The notes beneath the pieces were generated by a model. The model saw nothing but the letters and a program-made list of their open reading frames with translations. It was not told the origin of the DNA and did no database searches. Positions 7,690 to 17,362 of a DNA stretch of 64,000 nucleotides are shown here, one piece after another. Made by a program: the position numbers and the translations under genes. The stretch is from Bacteroidaceae bacterium (lineage in GTDB: Bacteria; Bacteroidota; Bacteroidia; Bacteroidales; Bacteroidaceae), in assembly GCA_017622815.1 (NCBI GenBank), contig JAGAQH010000042.1:1-64000 (forward strand). The letters are read 5' to 3'. Each line of letters starts with the position of its first letter. The first letter of the stretch is position 1.

Positions 7690-8301
7690 TTATGGCTTCA
7701 GGCGATGGCGTATGTATGTTTCCATGATGTCTATGGCCTGACGGTTGGCGCCACCTTCGGGGATGATGAGGTCTGCATAGCGCTTGGTGGGCTCGATGAA
7801 CTCTTCGTGCATGGGTTTGAGTACCTCCAGGTAGCGGTCGATGACCATCTGTGTGGTGCGACCACGCTCCACGGTGTCGCGCAGGATGTTGCGGATAAGG
7901 CGCACGTCCGAGTCAGTGTCCACGTAGATTTTAAGGTCCATCAGGTCGCGCAGGTCTTTCCGATAAAGTGCCATGATACCCTCGATGATAATCACCTCGC
8001 ATGGCTCTACATGTATGGTTTCCTTCATGCGATTTGATGTGATGTAGTCGTAGGTTGGTTGTTCGATGGCCTTGCCCTGACGGAGTTCGTGAAGTTGTTG
8101 GCACAGAAGATTCCAGTCGAAGGCATCAGGATGGTCGTAGTTGATTTTACGGCGTTCCTCCATCGTCAGATGAGTGTTGTCGTTGTAGTAGGAATCCTGT
8201 GGGATAACCGCCACATTCTCGCCCTCGAGCGCTTTCATGATCTTCTTCACCACGGTGGTCTTGCCACTGCCGGTGCCGCCGGCTATACCTATTATATACA
8301 T
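7690..8301 (-). CDS. udk: Uridine kinase
   Basis: 203 residues, the usual size. The P-loop is [13 protein letters not shown] near the N-terminus. [10 protein letters not shown] and the [10 protein letters not shown] segment are hallmarks of uridine/cytidine kinase. It phosphorylates uridine and cytidine with ATP or GTP in pyrimidine salvage. It is divergent from the his operon and is followed 6 nt later by the tandem esterase gene. Confidence 0.95.
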   Translation of the reverse strand: MYIIGIAGGTGSGKTTVVKKIMKALEGENVAVIPQDSYYNDNTHLTMEERRKINYDHPDAFDWNLLCQQLHELRQGKAIEQPTYDYITSNRMKETIHVEPCEVIIIEGIMALYRKDLRDLMDLKIYVDTDSDVRLIRNILRDTVERGRTTQMVIDRYLEVLKPMHEEFIEPTKRYADLIIPEGGANRQAIDIMETYIRHRLKP

Positions 8302-8407
8302 TAGTGGAAATGTTTTGATGTGTTAGTTTACGGCCACGAAGTTAGGCTTTTTTATCAGCATTTCCGAATAATAGATGATAAAATGTAGGGATTAAAGGAA
8401 AATTATG

Positions 8408-8415
8408 TACCTTTG
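8408..8415 (+). promoter_or_regulatory. his operon promoter -7 element (TACCTTTG)
   Basis: Exact TAnnTTTG match 43 nt before hisG. The leader is short and contains no histidine-rich leader peptide or terminator-like attenuator. Confidence 0.7.
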
Positions 8416-8458
8416 CAACCTAAGTTAAGTGAACATACAAATAAAATGAACGTATAGA

Positions 8459-9310
8459 ATGTTGAGAATTGCAGTTCAATCTAAAGGAAGGCTCTTCGAG
8501 GACACAATGTCGTTGCTGGCAGAAGCCGGCATAAAGGTTAGTACAAGCAAGCGCACGTTGCTGGTTCAGAGTGCTGATTTCCCCATAGAGGTATTGTACC
8601 TTCGCGACGATGATATTCCACAGTGTGTGGCTACCGGTGTGACGGATTTGGGTATTGTAGGCAAAAACGAGTACGAGGAACGCCAGGAACAGGCCGAGAT
8701 AATCCGTCCGCTGGGCTTCTCAAAGTGCCGCATGTCTTTGGCCATTCCCAAGGCAGTAAAATACACGGGCATCGGTTGGTTCGAAGGCAAGAAGATAGCC
8801 ACCTCATATCCGAATATCCTGCGCCGTTTCCTGCACGAAAACCATATAAACTCCGACATACATGTAATCACCGGCTCGGTAGAGATAAGTCCGGGCATAG
8901 GTCTGAGCGATGCCATATTCGACATAGTAAGCAGCGGCAGTACCCTTGTGAGCAACAATCTGGCAGAGGTGGAAGTTGTGATGAAGAGCGAAGCCCTGCT
9001 CATCGGCAACCGCAACCTCTCTCCCCGCAAGCGTGCCATACTGGAAGAATTGCTCTTCCGCATAGAGGCCGTGAAGGCTGCCGAGAACAAGAAGTACGTG
9101 CTGATGAACGTGCCCACCGACAAAGTGCAGGATGTTGTGGCCGTGTTGCCAGGTGCCAAGTCTCCCACCATCATGCCGCTGGCCACAGATGGATGGAGCA
9201 GCATACACACCGTGGTGGACGAGAAGTGCTTCTGGGAGATTATCTCTCGTCTGAAGGAACTGGGTGCCCAAGGCATACTGGTCATGCCCATTGAAAAGAT
9301 GATACTTTAG
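8459..9310 (+). CDS. hisG: ATP phosphoribosyltransferase (long form)
   Basis: 283 residues, the long HisG form that carries a C-terminal ACT-like regulatory domain and needs no HisZ. The N-terminus LRIAVQSKGRLFEDT and the phosphoribosyl-binding segment SDAIFDIVSSGSTL (about residues 150-163) are characteristic. The tail from about residue 210 is the ACT-like part expected to bind histidine. It catalyses the first committed step of histidine synthesis and is first in a co-directional run hisG-hisD-hisC-hisB. Confidence 0.97.
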   Translation: MLRIAVQSKGRLFEDTMSLLAEAGIKVSTSKRTLLVQSADFPIEVLYLRDDDIPQCVATGVTDLGIVGKNEYEERQEQAEIIRPLGFSKCRMSLAIPKAVKYTGIGWFEGKKIATSYPNILRRFLHENHINSDIHVITGSVEISPGIGLSDAIFDIVSSGSTLVSNNLAEVEVVMKSEALLIGNRNLSPRKRAILEELLFRIEAVKAAENKKYVLMNVPTDKVQDVVAVLPGAKSPTIMPLATDGWSSIHTVVDEKCFWEIISRLKELGAQGILVMPIEKMIL

Positions 9311-9331
9311 AAAAGATCCCGGAAAACTCAG

Positions 9332-9365
9332 ATTAATCGGAATATTCCGACTACTCCGACAAAAC
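9332..9365 (+). repeat. ACTCCGA-type short tandem repeats, copy 1
   Basis: AATCGGAATATTCCGA and CTACTCCGACAAAA in the hisG-hisD spacer repeat the TCCGA core and resemble the longer array before iorA (about 39130-39190), nearly 30 kb away. Confidence 0.5.
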
Positions 9366-9377
9366 ACTTGACCAACA

Positions 9378-10661
9378 ATGATACAGGTTATCCTACACCC
9401 CGGAAAGGAAGACTACCAGGCATTGCTCAGCCGTCCGCACAAGGATGCCGCCGATTTGGGCGCAACCGTAGCCTCCGTGCTCAATGATGTGCGCATGGAG
9501 GGAGACAATGCCGTACTGCGCTATGAGGCCAAGTTTGACAAGGCAGAACTTTCCTCGCTGGCCGTTACCGAAGAGGAACTGCAAGAAGCAGAGGCACTTG
9601 TAAGCGAAGAACTGAAGCAGTCCATCAATCTTGCCCATGCCAACATACACCGTTTCCACAAGGCCCAGCGCATGCAGCCCGTCTGTGTTGAAACCGCCCC
9701 GGGCGTGTATTGCTGGCAGAAGTCTGTGGCCATAGAGAAGGTGGGACTTTACATACCAGGAGGCACAGCCCCCCTGTTCAGCACCGTGCTGATGCTTGCC
9801 ACTCCGGCAAAGATAGCAGGTTGTACCGACATAGTGCTGTGCTCGCCCCCTTCGCCCCAAGGCAAACTGCATCCAGCCATACTCTATGCCGCCAAGGTGG
9901 CCGGAGTGAACCGCATATACAAGTGCGGAGGTGTGCAGGCCATCGGTGCAATGGCATACGGCACGGAAACAGTACCCAAGGTGAGCAAGATATTCGGTCC
10001 CGGCAACCAGTACGTCACCTGTGCCAAGCAGCAGGTAAGCATGACCGATGTGGCCATTGACATGCCTGCCGGTCCCTCTGAAGTGGCCATCGTGGCAGAC
10101 ATGACCTGTCACCCCGAATACGTTGCCGCCGACATGCTCAGTCAGGCAGAGCACGGCATGGACTCGCAAAGCATACTCTTCACCGACAACGAGGATGTGG
10201 CACGTGCCGTCCTTGCCGAGGTTGAGAAGCAACTGGAAGCCTTGCCCCGCAAGGAGATGGCAAGTTCTTCCCTGGGTCATAGCCGCATAGTGGTGCTTCA
10301 CGATATGGAAGAGGCGTTTGAAATCTGCAACCAGTATGCCCCAGAGCATCTCATCCTGGCCATGGATACGGCTCTTGATTGGGCAGACAGGGTGGTGAAT
10401 GCCGGTAGCGTGTTCCTGGGACATTATAGTTGCGAGAGCGCCGGAGATTATGCCTCTGGCACCAACCATACCCTGCCCACAAGCGGATACGCCAAGGCAT
10501 ATAGCGGTGTGAATCTGGACAGTTTCTGCCGCAAGATAACTTTCCAGCATCTTACCCGCGAGGGCATAGAAAGCATAGGACGCGCCGTGGAGGTGATGGC
10601 CGAGGCGGAAAGCCTGGACGCACACCGAAATGCCATGACACTGAGAATGAAGGGCCGTTAA
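9378..10661 (+). CDS. hisD: Histidinol dehydrogenase
   Basis: 427 residues, full length. The signature region is present around residues 175-235: [27 protein letters not shown] and DMPAGPSEV. Zinc and catalytic residues are represented in SQAEHG and in the C-terminal HTLPT segment. It oxidises L-histidinol to L-histidine in two NAD-dependent steps. Start ATG 9378 lies 67 nt after hisG, and hisC follows 29 nt downstream. Confidence 0.97.
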   Translation: MIQVILHPGKEDYQALLSRPHKDAADLGATVASVLNDVRMEGDNAVLRYEAKFDKAELSSLAVTEEELQEAEALVSEELKQSINLAHANIHRFHKAQRMQPVCVETAPGVYCWQKSVAIEKVGLYIPGGTAPLFSTVLMLATPAKIAGCTDIVLCSPPSPQGKLHPAILYAAKVAGVNRIYKCGGVQAIGAMAYGTETVPKVSKIFGPGNQYVTCAKQQVSMTDVAIDMPAGPSEVAIVADMTCHPEYVAADMLSQAEHGMDSQSILFTDNEDVARAVLAEVEKQLEALPRKEMASSSLGHSRIVVLHDMEEAFEICNQYAPEHLILAMDTALDWADRVVNAGSVFLGHYSCESAGDYASGTNHTLPTSGYAKAYSGVNLDSFCRKITFQHLTREGIESIGRAVEVMAEAESLDAHRNAMTLRMKGR

Positions 10662-10690
10662 CATATATCCATACACATAAGCAAGAGCAG

Positions 10691-11725
10691 ATGTTAGAGA
10701 ATCTGGTAAGAAAGAACATTCAGGCACTGAAGCCATATTCCTGTGCCAGGGATGAGTTCAAGGGGCGCGATGCACACGTCTTCCTGGATGCCAACGAGAG
10801 TGCATACAATGCTCCGTACAACCGTTATCCCGATCCCTTGCAAGAGTCACTCAAGAAGGATATCTCCACCATCAAGGGAGTACCTTCGGGAAAGATATTC
10901 CTGGGCAACGGCAGCGACGAGGCGATAGACCTTGTGTACCGCATCTTCTGCGAACCGAGGGTAGACAACGTGGTGGCCATAGAACCTACATACGGCATGT
11001 ACAAAGTGTGTGCAGACATCAACGATGTTGAGTATAGAACAGTCTGCCTGTCTGATAATTACGCCATGTCTGCCGATGCTTTGCTTCAGGCCTGCGACGA
11101 GCACACAAAGGTGGTGTGGATATGCTCTCCCAACAACCCCACCGGCAACGATATGGACCGCAGGGAGATGCAGAAACTCCTTTCCGAGTTCAAGGGAATT
11201 GTGGTGGTGGACGAGGCATACGGCGACTTCTCTGAACTAAAGCCAATGCGCTCCTATTTGGAGCATTTCCCCAGGATGATAGTGCTGAACACATTCTCCA
11301 AGGCCTGGGCTTCGGCAGGCATACGCCTGGGCATGGCCTTTGCCTCGGAGGAGATTATCGGCTTGTTCAACAAGGTGAAGTATCCCTACAACGTGAATAT
11401 GCTCACACAGGAGAAGGCACGCGAAATGCTTGCCGACATGCTGAAGATTGACCGTTGGGTAAACGAAGTACGCCACGAGCGCAAGCACATGATACCGTGC
11501 CTCATGGAACTGCCCATGGTGAAGCAGGTTTATCCCTCGGCCGCCAACTTCCTGCTTGTGAAGGTAACGGATGCCGATGCCATATACCGGTATCTGGTAG
11601 ACAAGGGCATCATAGTGCGCAACCGCAACCGTGTCACCCTCTGCCAGAATGCCCTGCGCATAACCATCGGTTCTAAGGAGGAGAACAATGAGTTGCTGGG
11701 TGCGCTGAGAAGTTACAAGAGATAA
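10691..11725 (+). CDS. hisC: Histidinol-phosphate aminotransferase
   Basis: 344 residues, a class I/II PLP aminotransferase. The Schiff-base lysine is in [15 protein letters not shown], the cofactor-contacting SPNNPTGN motif is present, and [10 protein letters not shown] marks the phosphate-binding loop region. It converts imidazole-acetol phosphate and glutamate to histidinol phosphate. hisB follows after 3 nt, indicating tight coupling. Confidence 0.96.
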   Translation: MLENLVRKNIQALKPYSCARDEFKGRDAHVFLDANESAYNAPYNRYPDPLQESLKKDISTIKGVPSGKIFLGNGSDEAIDLVYRIFCEPRVDNVVAIEPTYGMYKVCADINDVEYRTVCLSDNYAMSADALLQACDEHTKVVWICSPNNPTGNDMDRREMQKLLSEFKGIVVVDEAYGDFSELKPMRSYLEHFPRMIVLNTFSKAWASAGIRLGMAFASEEIIGLFNKVKYPYNVNMLTQEKAREMLADMLKIDRWVNEVRHERKHMIPCLMELPMVKQVYPSAANFLLVKVTDADAIYRYLVDKGIIVRNRNRVTLCQNALRITIGSKEENNELLGALRSYKR

Positions 11726-11728
11726 GAC

Positions 11729-12799
11729 ATGAAACAGAGAATACTATTCATAGATCGCGACGGAACTATCCTGCGAGAGCCTGAGGACGAGCAGATAGAC
11801 TCCTATGCCAAGTTCGAGTTCATGCCCGGAGCAATAGGGGCTTTGTCGTTTCTTGTCCGTCATACCGACTACAGGCTTGTACTTGTAAGCAACCAGGACG
11901 GTCTCGGTACGGATTCATATCCCGAGGATGACTTCTGGCCTACACACAACCTGATGCTCGACATACTGAAGGGCGAGGGTATCGAGTTTGATGCCCAGCA
12001 CATAGACCGCTCCTTCCCGCATGAGAATCTGCCTACGCGCAAACCTGGTACCGCCATGCTCACATCATACATGGAGAGTCCGGACGTAGATATGGCCAAC
12101 TCCTATGTGATAGGCGACCGTCAGACGGATGCCCAACTGGCCGTGAACCTTGGTTGTCAAAGTCTTATAATAGGCGAGGATATGGATTGGAAGCGTATAG
12201 CGGAAATCCTCTTTGCCGGAGACCGTAGGGCATCCGTATGCCGCAAGACACACGAAACGGACATAAACGTATGCGTCGGCCTTGACGGGAACGGAAAAAG
12301 CAACATCAGCACCGGTCTTGGTTTCTTCGACCACATGCTCGAGCAGATTGCCCGTCATGGCAACATAGACCTCGACATCACATGCCGTGGCGACCTGCAT
12401 GTAGACGAACACCATACTATAGAAGACACCGCCCTTGCCCTGGGCGAATGCCTTGCCAAGGCCCTTGGTGACAAGCGCGGCATAGAACGATATGGATACA
12501 GCCTGCCCATGGACGATTGCCTGTGCCAGGTAAGCCTGGACTTTGGCGGACGCCCCTGGCTGGTGTGGGATGCCGAGTTCAAGAGGGAGAAGGTGGGGGA
12601 GATGCCCACGGAAATGTTCCTGCACTTCTTCAAAAGCCTCTCGGACAGTGCACGCATGAATCTGAACATCAAGGCTGAAGGAGCCAACGAGCACCACAAG
12701 ATAGAAGGTATCTTCAAGGCATTTGCACGTGCCGTGAAGATGGCCGTGAAGAGAGATATCGAACATTTTAATCTGCCGTCGAGCAAGGGTACGTTATGA
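11729..12799 (+). CDS. hisB: Bifunctional histidinol-phosphatase/imidazoleglycerol-phosphate dehydratase
   Basis: 356 residues with two enzymes in one chain. Residues 1-165 are a HAD phosphatase ([24 protein letters not shown]) that dephosphorylates histidinol phosphate. Residues about 170-356 are imidazoleglycerol-phosphate dehydratase with its paired metal-binding histidine motifs ([44 protein letters not shown]). The fused form is also known from enterobacteria. The stop codon overlaps the recR start by 4 nt. Confidence 0.97.
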   Translation: MKQRILFIDRDGTILREPEDEQIDSYAKFEFMPGAIGALSFLVRHTDYRLVLVSNQDGLGTDSYPEDDFWPTHNLMLDILKGEGIEFDAQHIDRSFPHENLPTRKPGTAMLTSYMESPDVDMANSYVIGDRQTDAQLAVNLGCQSLIIGEDMDWKRIAEILFAGDRRASVCRKTHETDINVCVGLDGNGKSNISTGLGFFDHMLEQIARHGNIDLDITCRGDLHVDEHHTIEDTALALGECLAKALGDKRGIERYGYSLPMDDCLCQVSLDFGGRPWLVWDAEFKREKVGEMPTEMFLHFFKSLSDSARMNLNIKAEGANEHHKIEGIFKAFARAVKMAVKRDIEHFNLPSSKGTL

Positions 12800-13458
12800 C
12801 GCAGAACTTCTCCTCACATCTTCTGCAAAGGGCCGTAGACGAAGTTTCCTGTCTGCCCGGCATAGGCCGCAAGACTGCTTTGCGTCTGGTTCTGCACCTC
12901 CTGCGTCAGGATGCACGTGTCACGTCCACACTGACCGAGGCACTCTCCGTCTTGCGCAACGAGGTGAAGTATTGCCGCATGTGTCACAACATCTCCGACA
13001 CAGATATATGCGAGATATGTGCCAACCCCAAGCGTGATGCCTCCACACTTTGTGTGGTGGAGAACATACAGGACGTCATGGCCATAGAATCCACAGGTCT
13101 CTATCGCGGACTTTATCACGTCCTGGGTGGAGTCATCAGCCCTATGGATGGCATAGGCCCCAGCAACCTGCACATTCAAAGTCTGGTGGAAAGGGTGGCG
13201 GCAGGAGGTGTCAGGGAGATAATCCTTGCCTTAAGCCCCACGATGGAAGGCGATACGACCAATTATTTTATATACAGACGTTTGTGCCAACTGTCCCAAA
13301 CATCTGACACATCTGGAACAGAGCACGAAGACACGCCATTCTCCCTGCCTCGCATTACGGTCATTGCGCGTGGAGTGGCACAGAACGACGAACTTCAGCA
13401 CACCGACGAGGCCACCCTTGGGCGTGCCCTTGCCGGGCGTATTCCGTTCAACGTATAA
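12796..13458 (+). CDS. recR: Recombination protein RecR
   Basis: 220 residues. An N-terminal helix-hairpin-helix ([12 protein letters not shown]), a four-cysteine zinc finger (CRMC...CEIC, about residues 57-73) and a TOPRIM domain starting at [14 protein letters not shown] are in the standard order. It works with RecF/RecO to load RecA at gaps. About 20 residues rich in Ser, Thr and Glu ([12 protein letters not shown]) are inserted before the final strands, slightly longer than in many homologues. It overlaps hisB by 4 nt, so it is translated as part of the his transcript, which is odd functionally but common for small operons. Confidence 0.95.
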   Translation: MTQNFSSHLLQRAVDEVSCLPGIGRKTALRLVLHLLRQDARVTSTLTEALSVLRNEVKYCRMCHNISDTDICEICANPKRDASTLCVVENIQDVMAIESTGLYRGLYHVLGGVISPMDGIGPSNLHIQSLVERVAAGGVREIILALSPTMEGDTTNYFIYRRLCQLSQTSDTSGTEHEDTPFSLPRITVIARGVAQNDELQHTDEATLGRALAGRIPFNV

Positions 13459-13470
13459 AGCAACATTGTC

Positions 13471-13845
13471 ATGAATAATTTACGTCTACTCTATTTCGCA
13501 ATGCCACTGACCACGGTCCTTTGTGCCTTTGTCTTGGATATGGTGGCAGATGCCGGAGCCATCCCCGAACTTTCCGCATCCGTATTGTATCTATTCCGAA
13601 TGTTTGTTGTGCTGCTCTCCCTCGCATCTATGGTGTTGCCGTTTACTATGCTGAAGGACAAACTTATGGCGCAACTCATTCTTCTTGATGCTTCGGCATT
13701 TCTTGTTATACTGGACTATTACCTGAATATATCTTCACCAGGCAGTGACAACCTCCTCTGGTTCCTGCCTATGATTATAGTCATATATGCAGTTAGATAC
13801 AAGGCTGTATCCAATACCCAAGGCAAGCCTGCAGAAAAAAGATGA
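13471..13845 (+). CDS. Small multi-pass membrane protein of unknown function
   Basis: 124 residues with about four hydrophobic stretches (LLYFAMPLTTVLCAFVLDMV; an ALYLFRMFVVLL-like second; LIL to YYL; LLWFLPMIIVIYAV) and a short basic tail. I do not recognise a named family. It lies 12 nt after recR and overlaps the following acetyltransferase by 4 nt, so it belongs to the same transcript. Confidence 0.7.
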   Translation: MNNLRLLYFAMPLTTVLCAFVLDMVADAGAIPELSASVLYLFRMFVVLLSLASMVLPFTMLKDKLMAQLILLDASAFLVILDYYLNISSPGSDNLLWFLPMIIVIYAVRYKAVSNTQGKPAEKR

Positions 13846-14351
13846 GATACCTGCGTGCCATAGAACCGGAAGACCTCGACCTGATGTACATCGTGGAGAA
13901 TGACTTGGCGGTATGCCGCTACAGTTCCACCAATGTGCCCCTTTCGCGTTATGCCCTGAGGAGATATATAGAAGAGAGCAGGGGAGACCTGTTTGCTGAT
14001 TCCCAGGTGCGTATGGCCATAATGGATGCCGACAGGGGCGAGGCATGCGGTTTTCTGGACATTACCGACCTCGATGCCAGGCATAGGCGCGCACAGGTTG
14101 GCATAGTGCTTCTGCCGGAAGCCCAAGGTCGTGGCATAGCCGCCGGGGCATTGGACGAAGCCGCCATGTATGCACGCCAACAGGGGTTGCACCAACTTTA
14201 TGCCATAGTGGCATCGGACAATCAGCGGGCACGCAACCTGTTCCTCCACTCCTCATATACGGAAACGGCGCTGTTGCCGCAATGGCTTTGCATAGACGGC
14301 ATATATGCGGATGCCGTGCTGTTCCAACTAATGCTCGACAATAACAAGTAA
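13842..14351 (+). CDS. GNAT-family N-acetyltransferase
   Basis: 169 residues. The fold is recognisable as RimJ/RimL-like: an N-terminal RAIEPEDLDLMYIVEND, a central GFLDITDLDARHRRAQVGIVL and the acetyl-CoA loop EAQGRGIAAGALDEA. The substrate is unknown; members acetylate protein N-termini, spermidine or antibiotics. It overlaps the upstream membrane-protein gene by 4 nt. Confidence 0.85.
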   Translation: MRYLRAIEPEDLDLMYIVENDLAVCRYSSTNVPLSRYALRRYIEESRGDLFADSQVRMAIMDADRGEACGFLDITDLDARHRRAQVGIVLLPEAQGRGIAAGALDEAAMYARQQGLHQLYAIVASDNQRARNLFLHSSYTETALLPQWLCIDGIYADAVLFQLMLDNNK

Positions 14352-14363
14352 ACGATACCTGAA

Positions 14364-15644
14364 ATGACACAAGAAGAAATCCTTGCTTTGATAAAGCGCG
14401 AAGTCGTGCCGGCCATAGGGTGTACAGAACCCATGTGTGTGGCACTCTGTGTGGCACATGCCACGGAAGCACTGGGTGGTGAACCGGAAACCATTCAGGT
14501 AGGACTCAGTGCCAATGTGCTTAAGAACGCCATGGGTGTGGGCATTCCCGGCACCGGCATGGCGGGCCTGCCCATTGCCATAGCCCTTGGCGCACTCATC
14601 GGAAAGAGCGGCTATCAGTTGGAAGTCCTGCGCGATTGCACTCCTGAGGCAGTGGAACGTGGCAAGAAATTCATTGCGCAAGGAGGCATAAGCATAATAC
14701 AGGACAAGGAGGCATGCGACAATCTCTATGTGGATGTAGTTTGCAAGAAGGGCAACCATCGTTCGGAGGCCATCATCGCACACGAGCATACACGTCTGGT
14801 GTACCTGTGCATCGACAACAATGTCATGCTGGACGAACGCTCGTACCTGCACAAGGCATCCGTGGGGGAAACGGATAGCGACCTCACCCTGCGACAGGTT
14901 TTCGATTTCGCCACACAGACTTCCATCAAGGAACTGGAGTTTATCAACGAGGCACGCATCCTCAACGAGAAGGCTGCCGAGGAAGCACTGAAGGGCAACT
15001 ATGGACATGAACTCGGCAAGACGCTGACCCGCCCCCTTGGCAAGGGTATCATGGGCGACAGCATCTTCAGCCACATCCTTTCGGTTACCAGTTCTGCATG
15101 CGACGCACGTATGGCCGGTGCCATGATACCCGTGATGAGCAACAGCGGAAGCGGAAACCAGGGTATAGCCGCCACTCTTCCCGTGGTTGTTTTTGCCCGC
15201 GAGAACCACAACACCGAGGAGGAACTCACCCGTGCCCTCGTGCTTAGTCATCTTACAGCCATCTACATAAAGCAGAGCCTTGGCCGCCTCAGCGCCCTCT
15301 GCGGATGCGTGGTGGCAAGTACTGGAAGCAGTTGCGGAATCACGTACCTGATGGGCGGAGGTTATGAGCAGGTAGCATATAGTGTAAAGAACATGATAGC
15401 AAACCTTGCCGGCATGGTGTGCGACGGAGCCAAGCCCAGTTGTGCATTGAAGGTATCCAGCGGAGTTTCCACCGCCGTACTGAGCGCCATGCTGGCCATA
15501 CAGGGCAAATACGTCACCAACGTGGAGGGACTTATCGAAGACGATGTGGACCGCTGCATCCGCAACCTCACCCTCGTTGGTGCCAAGGGCATGCAGGAAA
15601 CAGACCGCATGGTTCTTGATATAATGACCCACAAACGCACCTGA
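14364..15644 (+). CDS. L-cysteine desulfidase-like/UPF0597 family protein
   Basis: 426 residues, full length for the UPF0597 (CyuA/CdsB, YhaM-like) family. The N-terminal VVPAIGCTEPMCVAL and the glycine-rich GVGIPGTGMAGLPIAIALG are characteristic. Cysteines at SACDAR, CGCVVAST-GSSCG and KPSCAL are placed to bind the Fe-S cluster used in Fe-S-dependent serine dehydratase relatives. The expected reaction is cysteine to pyruvate, sulfide and ammonia. It is the last gene of the his-recR run, 12 nt after the GNAT gene. Confidence 0.85.
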   Translation: MTQEEILALIKREVVPAIGCTEPMCVALCVAHATEALGGEPETIQVGLSANVLKNAMGVGIPGTGMAGLPIAIALGALIGKSGYQLEVLRDCTPEAVERGKKFIAQGGISIIQDKEACDNLYVDVVCKKGNHRSEAIIAHEHTRLVYLCIDNNVMLDERSYLHKASVGETDSDLTLRQVFDFATQTSIKELEFINEARILNEKAAEEALKGNYGHELGKTLTRPLGKGIMGDSIFSHILSVTSSACDARMAGAMIPVMSNSGSGNQGIAATLPVVVFARENHNTEEELTRALVLSHLTAIYIKQSLGRLSALCGCVVASTGSSCGITYLMGGGYEQVAYSVKNMIANLAGMVCDGAKPSCALKVSSGVSTAVLSAMLAIQGKYVTNVEGLIEDDVDRCIRNLTLVGAKGMQETDRMVLDIMTHKRT

Positions 15645-15653
15645 GCATCAATT

Positions 15654-15669
15654 ATGCCCGTTGGGGCAT
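15654..15669 (+). terminator. Weak hairpin after the his-recR run
   Basis: ATGCCC / GGGCAT with a GTTG loop, 10 nt after the last stop codon. There is no T-tract, so termination here is uncertain. Confidence 0.3.
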
Positions 15670-15738
15670 ATCCATGTCGTGATATTTCCGTGCCTGTCAC
15701 AACATTAGTCTTTGTCCGTCGCAATAGGGTCAAAATGT

Positions 15739-15862
15739 CCTCCCGACAACAAGGGCGTGTCACCCTCGGTGACACGGGCGCGTTCTCCTCGGTGACAAGG
15801 GCGTGTCACCCTCGGTGACAAAGACGGGTTCTCCCAGACAACAAGCGCGTGTCCTCGGGGAT
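15739..15862 (+). repeat. REP-like palindromic repeat cluster, copy 1
   Basis: Three to four degenerate units of a GGGCGTGTCACCCTCGGTGA core, each holding the inverted repeat TGTCACC / GGTGACA, preceded by CCCGACAACAAGGGCG. A similar unit lies on the opposite strand at 36387-36436. This fills most of the 347-nt gap between the cysteine desulfidase gene and tRNA-Gly. Confidence 0.7.
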
Positions 15863-15930
15863 GGCTAAAAAGAGTTGCCGATGCCAACATTCCGGTTAGT
15901 TCAATAATAATGTAAATTGTTCATTATAAG

Positions 15931-15968
15931 AAAAAAGGAAAGACTTTCCCGATGTCTTTCCTTTTTTT
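15931..15968. terminator. Bidirectional terminator
   Basis: An 8-bp stem (15937-15944 with 15954-15961, GGAAAGAC / GTCTTTCC) with an A-tract on the left and a T-tract on the right. It should terminate the minus-strand tRNA-Gly transcript and any plus-strand readthrough from the his region. Confidence 0.85.
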
Positions 15969-15991
15969 CATGCATTTCTGTCATGAATGTG

Positions 15992-16064
15992 AGCGGTAGA
16001 CGGGGCTCGAACCCGCGACCCTGGGCTTGGGAAGCCCATGCTCTACCAACTGAGCTACTACCGC
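15992..16064 (-). tRNA. tRNA-Gly (anticodon CCC)
   Basis: The full cloverleaf reads on the minus strand: acceptor GCGGTAG / CTACCGC, D-stem GCTC/GAGC, anticodon stem TGGGC / GCCCA with loop TTCCCAA (anticodon CCC), T-arm GCGGG-TTCGAGC-CCCGT, and U as discriminator base. CCA is not encoded. Confidence 0.97.
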
Positions 16065-16080
16065 ATTCATTTATATAATG

Positions 16081-16088
16081 CAAAGGTA
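16081..16088 (-). promoter_or_regulatory. tRNA-Gly promoter -7 element (TACCTTTG)
   Basis: Exact consensus on the minus strand 17 nt before the tRNA 5' end, with a TTG about 20 nt further upstream as a -33 candidate. Confidence 0.7.
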
Positions 16089-16172
16089 CGCTTTTTTTGT
16101 CTATCTTGCAAGATTTAAACATCTTTTAGGGTTATTTTACATAAAAGATTGTGTATTGTAATCAAAAACCAC

Positions 16173-16180
16173 TACCTTTG
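16173..16180 (+). promoter_or_regulatory. perR-like gene promoter -7 element (TACCTTTG)
   Basis: Exact consensus 33 nt before the start codon at 16213, with TTG-containing sequence near 16149-16155 as -33. A Fur/PerR-type box follows immediately. Confidence 0.7.
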
Positions 16181-16182
16181 CA

Positions 16183-16197
16183 TTGTAATTATAACAA
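16183..16197 (+). promoter_or_regulatory. Putative PerR/Fur-type box (autoregulation)
   Basis: TTGTAATTATAACAA, an imperfect 7-1-7 inverted repeat, begins 3 nt after the -7 element and covers the transcription start. A similar box sits on the rubrerythrin promoter at 24909-24923. Binding is inferred. Confidence 0.55.
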
Positions 16198-16212
16198 ATA
16201 CAAATATAAACG

Positions 16213-16644
16213 ATGACAGACAAGACATCTATAAAGGAGGCGTTGGTTCAGTATGGGATATCACCATCCCGTCCCAGGCTTGCCATATTGGAATATCTGC
16301 GCACGCACTGTACACACCCAACTGCCGACGAGATTTTCCATGACTTGAAAGAAGCGGTTCCAACTCTGTCTCTTACAACAGTGTACAATACACTGAAGCT
16401 GTTTGCCGAAAAGGGTCTGTGCCTGTCGCTTACAATAAACGAGAAGCAGGTTTGCTATGACGGGCATACACATCCCCATGGACACCTCTTGTGCAGCAGA
16501 TGTGGCAAGGTGTACGACATTGAGCGTAGCGAAATGCCCATGGAACCAAGCGAGAATTATATATGCGGTCATCGTATCACAGAAGTACACTACTATTATA
16601 AAGGTATCTGTTCCAAATGCCTTCCTGATGATATGGCATCCTGA
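16213..16644 (+). CDS. Fur-family regulator, PerR-like
   Basis: 143 residues. The winged helix is about residues 5-80 (SPSRPRLAILEYL, HPTADEIFHDLKE, LTTVYNTLKLFAEKGL). The dimer domain has HPHGHLLC and two CxxC pairs (CSRC; CSKC) for structural zinc. PerR uses histidine-aspartate-bound iron to sense peroxide; the next gene, a rubrerythrin-type peroxidase 57 nt downstream, and the box shared with the rubrerythrin promoter make PerR more likely than Fur or Zur. No biochemical proof is visible in the sequence. Confidence 0.85.
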   Translation: MTDKTSIKEALVQYGISPSRPRLAILEYLRTHCTHPTADEIFHDLKEAVPTLSLTTVYNTLKLFAEKGLCLSLTINEKQVCYDGHTHPHGHLLCSRCGKVYDIERSEMPMEPSENYICGHRITEVHYYYKGICSKCLPDDMAS

Positions 16645-16701
16645 CAGAGCCTTAATGACGACTATATATAAAGAACAATACTAACAAAAAAATATTTAAT
16701 T

Positions 16702-17247
16702 ATGAGCAAGAAATTTGTTTGTACCGTTTGTGGTTACATTCACGAAGGAGACGAGGCACCTGCAAAGTGCCCACAGTGCGGAGTACCTGCATCCAAGTTC
16801 AACGAGATGGCCGCAGAGCAGTCCTATGTAACAGAGCATGTTATCGGTGTGGCCCAGGGTTGCCCCGAGGAGATTATGGAAGGTCTCAAGGCACACTTTG
16901 CCGGTGAGTGCACAGAAGTAGGCATGTATCTGGCCATGAGCCGCCAGGCTGACCGTGAGGGTTATCCCGAGATAGCCGAGGCCTTCAAGCGCTACGCATT
17001 TGAGGAGGCAGACCATGCCAGCAGATTTGCCGAGCTGATTGGCGATGTTGTATGGGACACCAAGACAAACCTGCAGAAGCGTGCAGAAGCAGAGTGTGGT
17101 GCTTGTGCCGGCAAGATGGATATTGCCAAGGCTGCCAAGGCTGCCAATCTGGATGCCATACACGACACCGTACATGAAATGGCAAAGGACGAGGCACGTC
17201 ACGGTCGTGGCTTTGAAGGACTGCTGAAGCGTTACTTCTCAAAGTAA
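16702..17247 (+). CDS. Reverse-type rubrerythrin (N-terminal rubredoxin), peroxidase
   Basis: 181 residues. The rubredoxin-like iron site is at the N-terminus ([10 protein letters not shown], then CPQCGVP), followed by a ferritin-like di-iron domain ([44 protein letters not shown]). Domain order is the reverse of classical rubrerythrin. Such proteins reduce hydrogen peroxide with electrons from NADH through rubredoxin partners in anaerobes. Probably co-transcribed with the PerR-like gene. A CGACAG-type cysteine pair ([10 protein letters not shown]) in the middle is a common feature of this subfamily. Confidence 0.9.
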   Translation: MSKKFVCTVCGYIHEGDEAPAKCPQCGVPASKFNEMAAEQSYVTEHVIGVAQGCPEEIMEGLKAHFAGECTEVGMYLAMSRQADREGYPEIAEAFKRYAFEEADHASRFAELIGDVVWDTKTNLQKRAEAECGACAGKMDIAKAAKAANLDAIHDTVHEMAKDEARHGRGFEGLLKRYFSK

Positions 17248-17291
17248 GCACACCAGAAAGAAAAGATAAGGACTTCAGTTTTTATAAACAA

Positions 17292-17321
17292 TTAAATCCC
17301 GGTTAGACGACCGGGATTTAA
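17292..17321 (+). terminator. Terminator hairpin after rubrerythrin
   Basis: A 12-bp perfect stem (17292-17303 with 17310-17321) with a 6-nt loop lies 45 nt after the stop. The sequence after it is T-rich but has no long T-run. It is also in place to terminate the convergent spt gene. Confidence 0.7.
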
Positions 17322-17362
17322 TGTTATTGTACGTTGTTTAAAACAAGTTCTGTATCAGCACA

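Noticed and set aside
8446..8457. Three-codon upstream frame just before hisG (ATGAACGTATAG)
   Set aside because: It contains no histidine codons and no attenuator structure, so a leader-peptide role is not supported.
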